From: Bacillota bacterium
GTDB lineage: Bacteria; Bacillota; Sulfobacillia; JAMCWA01
Assembly (NCBI GenBank): GCA_023475165.1
Contig: JAMCWA010000023.1
Span: forward strand, 1-40,802
Direction: 5' to 3'
Length of the DNA stretch: 40,802 nucleotides
Below the pieces are notes generated by a model, which searched no databases, was not told the origin of the DNA, and worked only from the letters and a program-made list of their open reading frames with translations. Made by a program: the position numbers and the translations under genes. The first letter of the stretch is position 1. Every line of letters starts with the position of its first letter. Of the stretch, positions 39,275 through 40,802 are shown piece by piece.

Positions 39275-39364
39275 TGACGGTTTGGCTAAAGCCGCCGCAA
39301 GTACGTTCGTTATCAAGGCTGGTTATGACCCAGGAGGCATCACTTAAGGAAAGGACAATAGAGG

Positions 39365-39604
39365 ATGGAACTAAAGAAGTACACGGGGGCCGTCTCTCGG
39401 GCGATGGACGTCAAACGCTATGGCGGTGGGATCACCCGGTATTTTCGTGAGGTTCGTAATGAAGTCCGCAAGGTGATCTGGCCAAACCGTAAGCAAACCA
39501 TGATTTTTACTGCCGTGGTTCTGATCACGGTGGCTATTCTGGCCGTCTTCATCTGGGTGGCAGACGTCGTTTTGAGTTTTGGCCTGGGGTTTTTAGTCCG
39601 GTGA
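39365..39604 (+). CDS. secE: SecE, preprotein translocase subunit
   Basis: A 79-residue single-spanning SecE. The amphipathic YFREVRNEVRKVIWPNRKQT segment (about 26-45, including the conserved V-x-W-P) precedes the transmembrane helix TAVVLITVAILAVFIWVADV. It clamps SecY in the translocon. GAGG lies close before ATG 39365 and AAGGAAAGGA further up. Followed after 36 nt by nusG as usual. Confidence 0.96.
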   Translation: MELKKYTGAVSRAMDVKRYGGGITRYFREVRNEVRKVIWPNRKQTMIFTAVVLITVAILAVFIWVADVVLSFGLGFLVR

Positions 39605-39640
39605 TAGGGGGTGCGGGGCCGATCTTTCAGGCCCCTGTCT

Positions 39641-40180
39641 ATGGAAAAAGACGACCGGGAGAGAAAATGGTATGTCGTCCATACCTACTCCGGATATGAG
39701 AATAAGGTTCGTGAGAACCTGATGAAACGGGTCGAATCCATGGAGATGCAGGGCAAGATTTTTCGGGCTGAAGTCCCCATGGAGGAAGAGGTCGTCATTA
39801 AAGACGGCAAGAAGAAGATTACAAAGAAAAAGGTCTATCCTGGTTATGTCCTGGTCGAGATGATTATGAGTGATGACTCCTGGTATGTGGTTCGAAACAC
39901 GCCGGGGGTTACAGGTTTTGTGGGTTCCGGGAACAAACCCATCTCCCTTTTGCCCGGGGAAATCGAGACGATCCTTCGACAAATGGGTACGGAGGAGCCC
40001 AAAGCGCGGGTAACCTTCTATGTGGGCGAACACCTCCGCGTGACCAGCGGACCTTTTGCCGGCTTTGTCGGCTCGGTGGACGAGATTAATCTCGAAAAGG
40101 GCAAGCTAAAGGTGTTGGTTTCCATCTTTGGCCGTGAGACGCCGGTGGAACTTGATTTTTCTCAAGTCGAGGAATTATAA
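39641..40180 (+). CDS. nusG: NusG, transcription elongation factor
   Basis: A 179-residue NusG: NGN domain ([18 protein letters not shown] near the N-terminus, [22 protein letters not shown]) and C-terminal KOW domain ([36 protein letters not shown]). ATG 39641 gives the family length; GTG 39611 is an alternative in frame. The only good ribosome site (AGGGGGT, 39605-39611) is 30 nt upstream, with a hairpin GGGGCC/GGCCCC (39615-39635) between, which would bring it to about 8 nt effective spacing. Confidence 0.96.
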   Translation: MEKDDRERKWYVVHTYSGYENKVRENLMKRVESMEMQGKIFRAEVPMEEEVVIKDGKKKITKKKVYPGYVLVEMIMSDDSWYVVRNTPGVTGFVGSGNKPISLLPGEIETILRQMGTEEPKARVTFYVGEHLRVTSGPFAGFVGSVDEINLEKGKLKVLVSIFGRETPVELDFSQVEEL

Positions 40181-40206
40181 TAGGGCTTTGATTGGGGGTT
40201 AGAGGA

Positions 40207-40632
40207 ATGGCGAAAAAAGTCATCGGGTTGGTCAAGCTACAGATCACTGCTGGTAAGGCGACACCGGCACCGCCGGTGGGACCGGCCTTGGGACAATATG
40301 GCGTAAACATAATGGCGTTCTGCAAGGACTATAATGCCCGGACGGCGGCCCAGGCCGGGCTGGTGGTGCCGGCTGAGATCACCGTTTTTGAGGATAGGTC
40401 GTTCACTTTCGTTACCAAGAGCCCGCCCGCGTCGGTGCTCTTAAAAAAGGCGGCCGGCTTGGAGACGGCCTCGGGTGAGCCTAACCGCAAAAAAGTGGGC
40501 AAGGTTAACCGGGCCAAAGTTAAGGAGATCGCTGAGGCGAAAATGGCTGACCTCAATGCCGCCAGCTTGGAGGCGGCCATGCGGATGGTGGAAGGAACCG
40601 CCCGGAGTATGGGAATTGAGATTACTGAGTAA
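40207..40632 (+). CDS. rplK: ribosomal protein uL11
   Basis: A 141-residue L11 of standard length: [33 protein letters not shown], then [20 protein letters not shown] and the C-terminal rRNA-binding domain ending [18 protein letters not shown]. It forms the GTPase-associated centre with 23S rRNA. ATG 40207 has GGGGG at 40194-40198; an in-frame start at 40192 adds five residues before MAKKVIGL and is unlikely. Normally followed by rplA, but a family A repeat starts 11 nt after the stop. Confidence 0.97.
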   Translation: MAKKVIGLVKLQITAGKATPAPPVGPALGQYGVNIMAFCKDYNARTAAQAGLVVPAEITVFEDRSFTFVTKSPPASVLLKKAAGLETASGEPNRKKVGKVNRAKVKEIAEAKMADLNAASLEAAMRMVEGTARSMGIEITE

Positions 40633-40643
40633 GGGGCGGAGCC

Positions 40644-40802
40644 CTAGGAGATTGCTGACAAATTGCGTTTTGCGTGGTTAACGCGCCCGAGATACCGTTA
40701 GGGCGAGACCTCAAATCAGCCCAGATGCTAGGAGCGACAAGGCTCCGAGGCGAGGCGTACTGGGCGGTACGTTGAGCGAGGAGCCGCCGGAGCGACAATC
40801 TG
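40644..40802. repeat. family A repeat, cut by the window edge
   Basis: CTAGGAGATTGCTGACAAAT and the core TGCGTTTTGCGTGGTTAACG then CGCCCGAGATACCGTTAGGG match other copies, continuing with CTAGGAGCGACAAGGCTCC and GTACTGGGCGGTACG to the edge. It separates rplK from whatever follows (expected rplA). Confidence 0.85.

Overview
The window looks like a chromosomal segment of a GC-rich, probably thermophilic, anaerobic member of the Bacillota (clostridial, Moorella/Desulfotomaculum-like). The evidence is the order ctsR-mcsA-mcsB-clpC-radA ... carD-PIN/TRAM-ispD-ispF ... rpmG-secE-nusG-rplK, the frequent TTG and GTG starts behind strong GGAGG ribosome sites, sigma-A type promoters (TTGACA-17-TATAAT), and a two-domain protein disulfide oxidoreductase of the kind common in thermophiles. 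The species cannot be named from sequence alone.

Layout. 1-5484: left-edge MFS transporter with a small coupled ORF, oligoendopeptidase F, and a tandem pair of amidohydrolases. 5485-18309: a second EF-G (FusA2), a two-component system, a Spy/CpxP-like exported protein, then an efflux operon (duplicated HlyD-type adaptor, ABC ATPase, MacB-type permease, exported beta-propeller protein). 18621-22254: a six-gene thiol/redox operon (CoA-binding protein, thioredoxin reductase, glutaredoxin-like protein, GroES without GroEL, a four-cysteine protein, a disulfide oxidoreductase with a histidine-rich insert). It is driven by one strong promoter overlapped by a CsoR-type palindrome and closed by a terminator. 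22385-29266: class III heat-shock operon with a CtsR box and an unusual leader, then radA. 29389-30461: a CBM25-like orphan, a MazG-like protein and tRNA-Ala(CGC). 30686-35249: carD, PIN/TRAM protein, ispD, ispF, and an RlpA-like protein. 35332-38249: cobalt/nickel ECF transporter cbiQ-cbiO-cbiM-cbiN behind a leader terminator. 38667-40632: csp, rpmG, secE, nusG, rplK.

The most striking non-coding feature is two families of dispersed repeats. Family A is a 58-304 bp MITE-like element bounded by CTAGGAGA...TCTCCTAG. Family B is a GC-rich, highly structured 305 bp element with shorter derivatives. They occupy most long gaps, sit inside three operons, and in three or four places the element's terminal TAG (or TAA) is the stop codon of the upstream gene.

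Best candidates for undescribed biology: the redox operon with its CsoR-like operator, orphan GroES and His-rich oxidoreductase; the 76 bp tandem duplication that gives ctsR two ribosome sites and a leader peptide overlapping its start; the unassigned leader before cbiQ; and the 16 bp palindrome over the csp promoter. All functional calls are by motif and family recognition without database searches.
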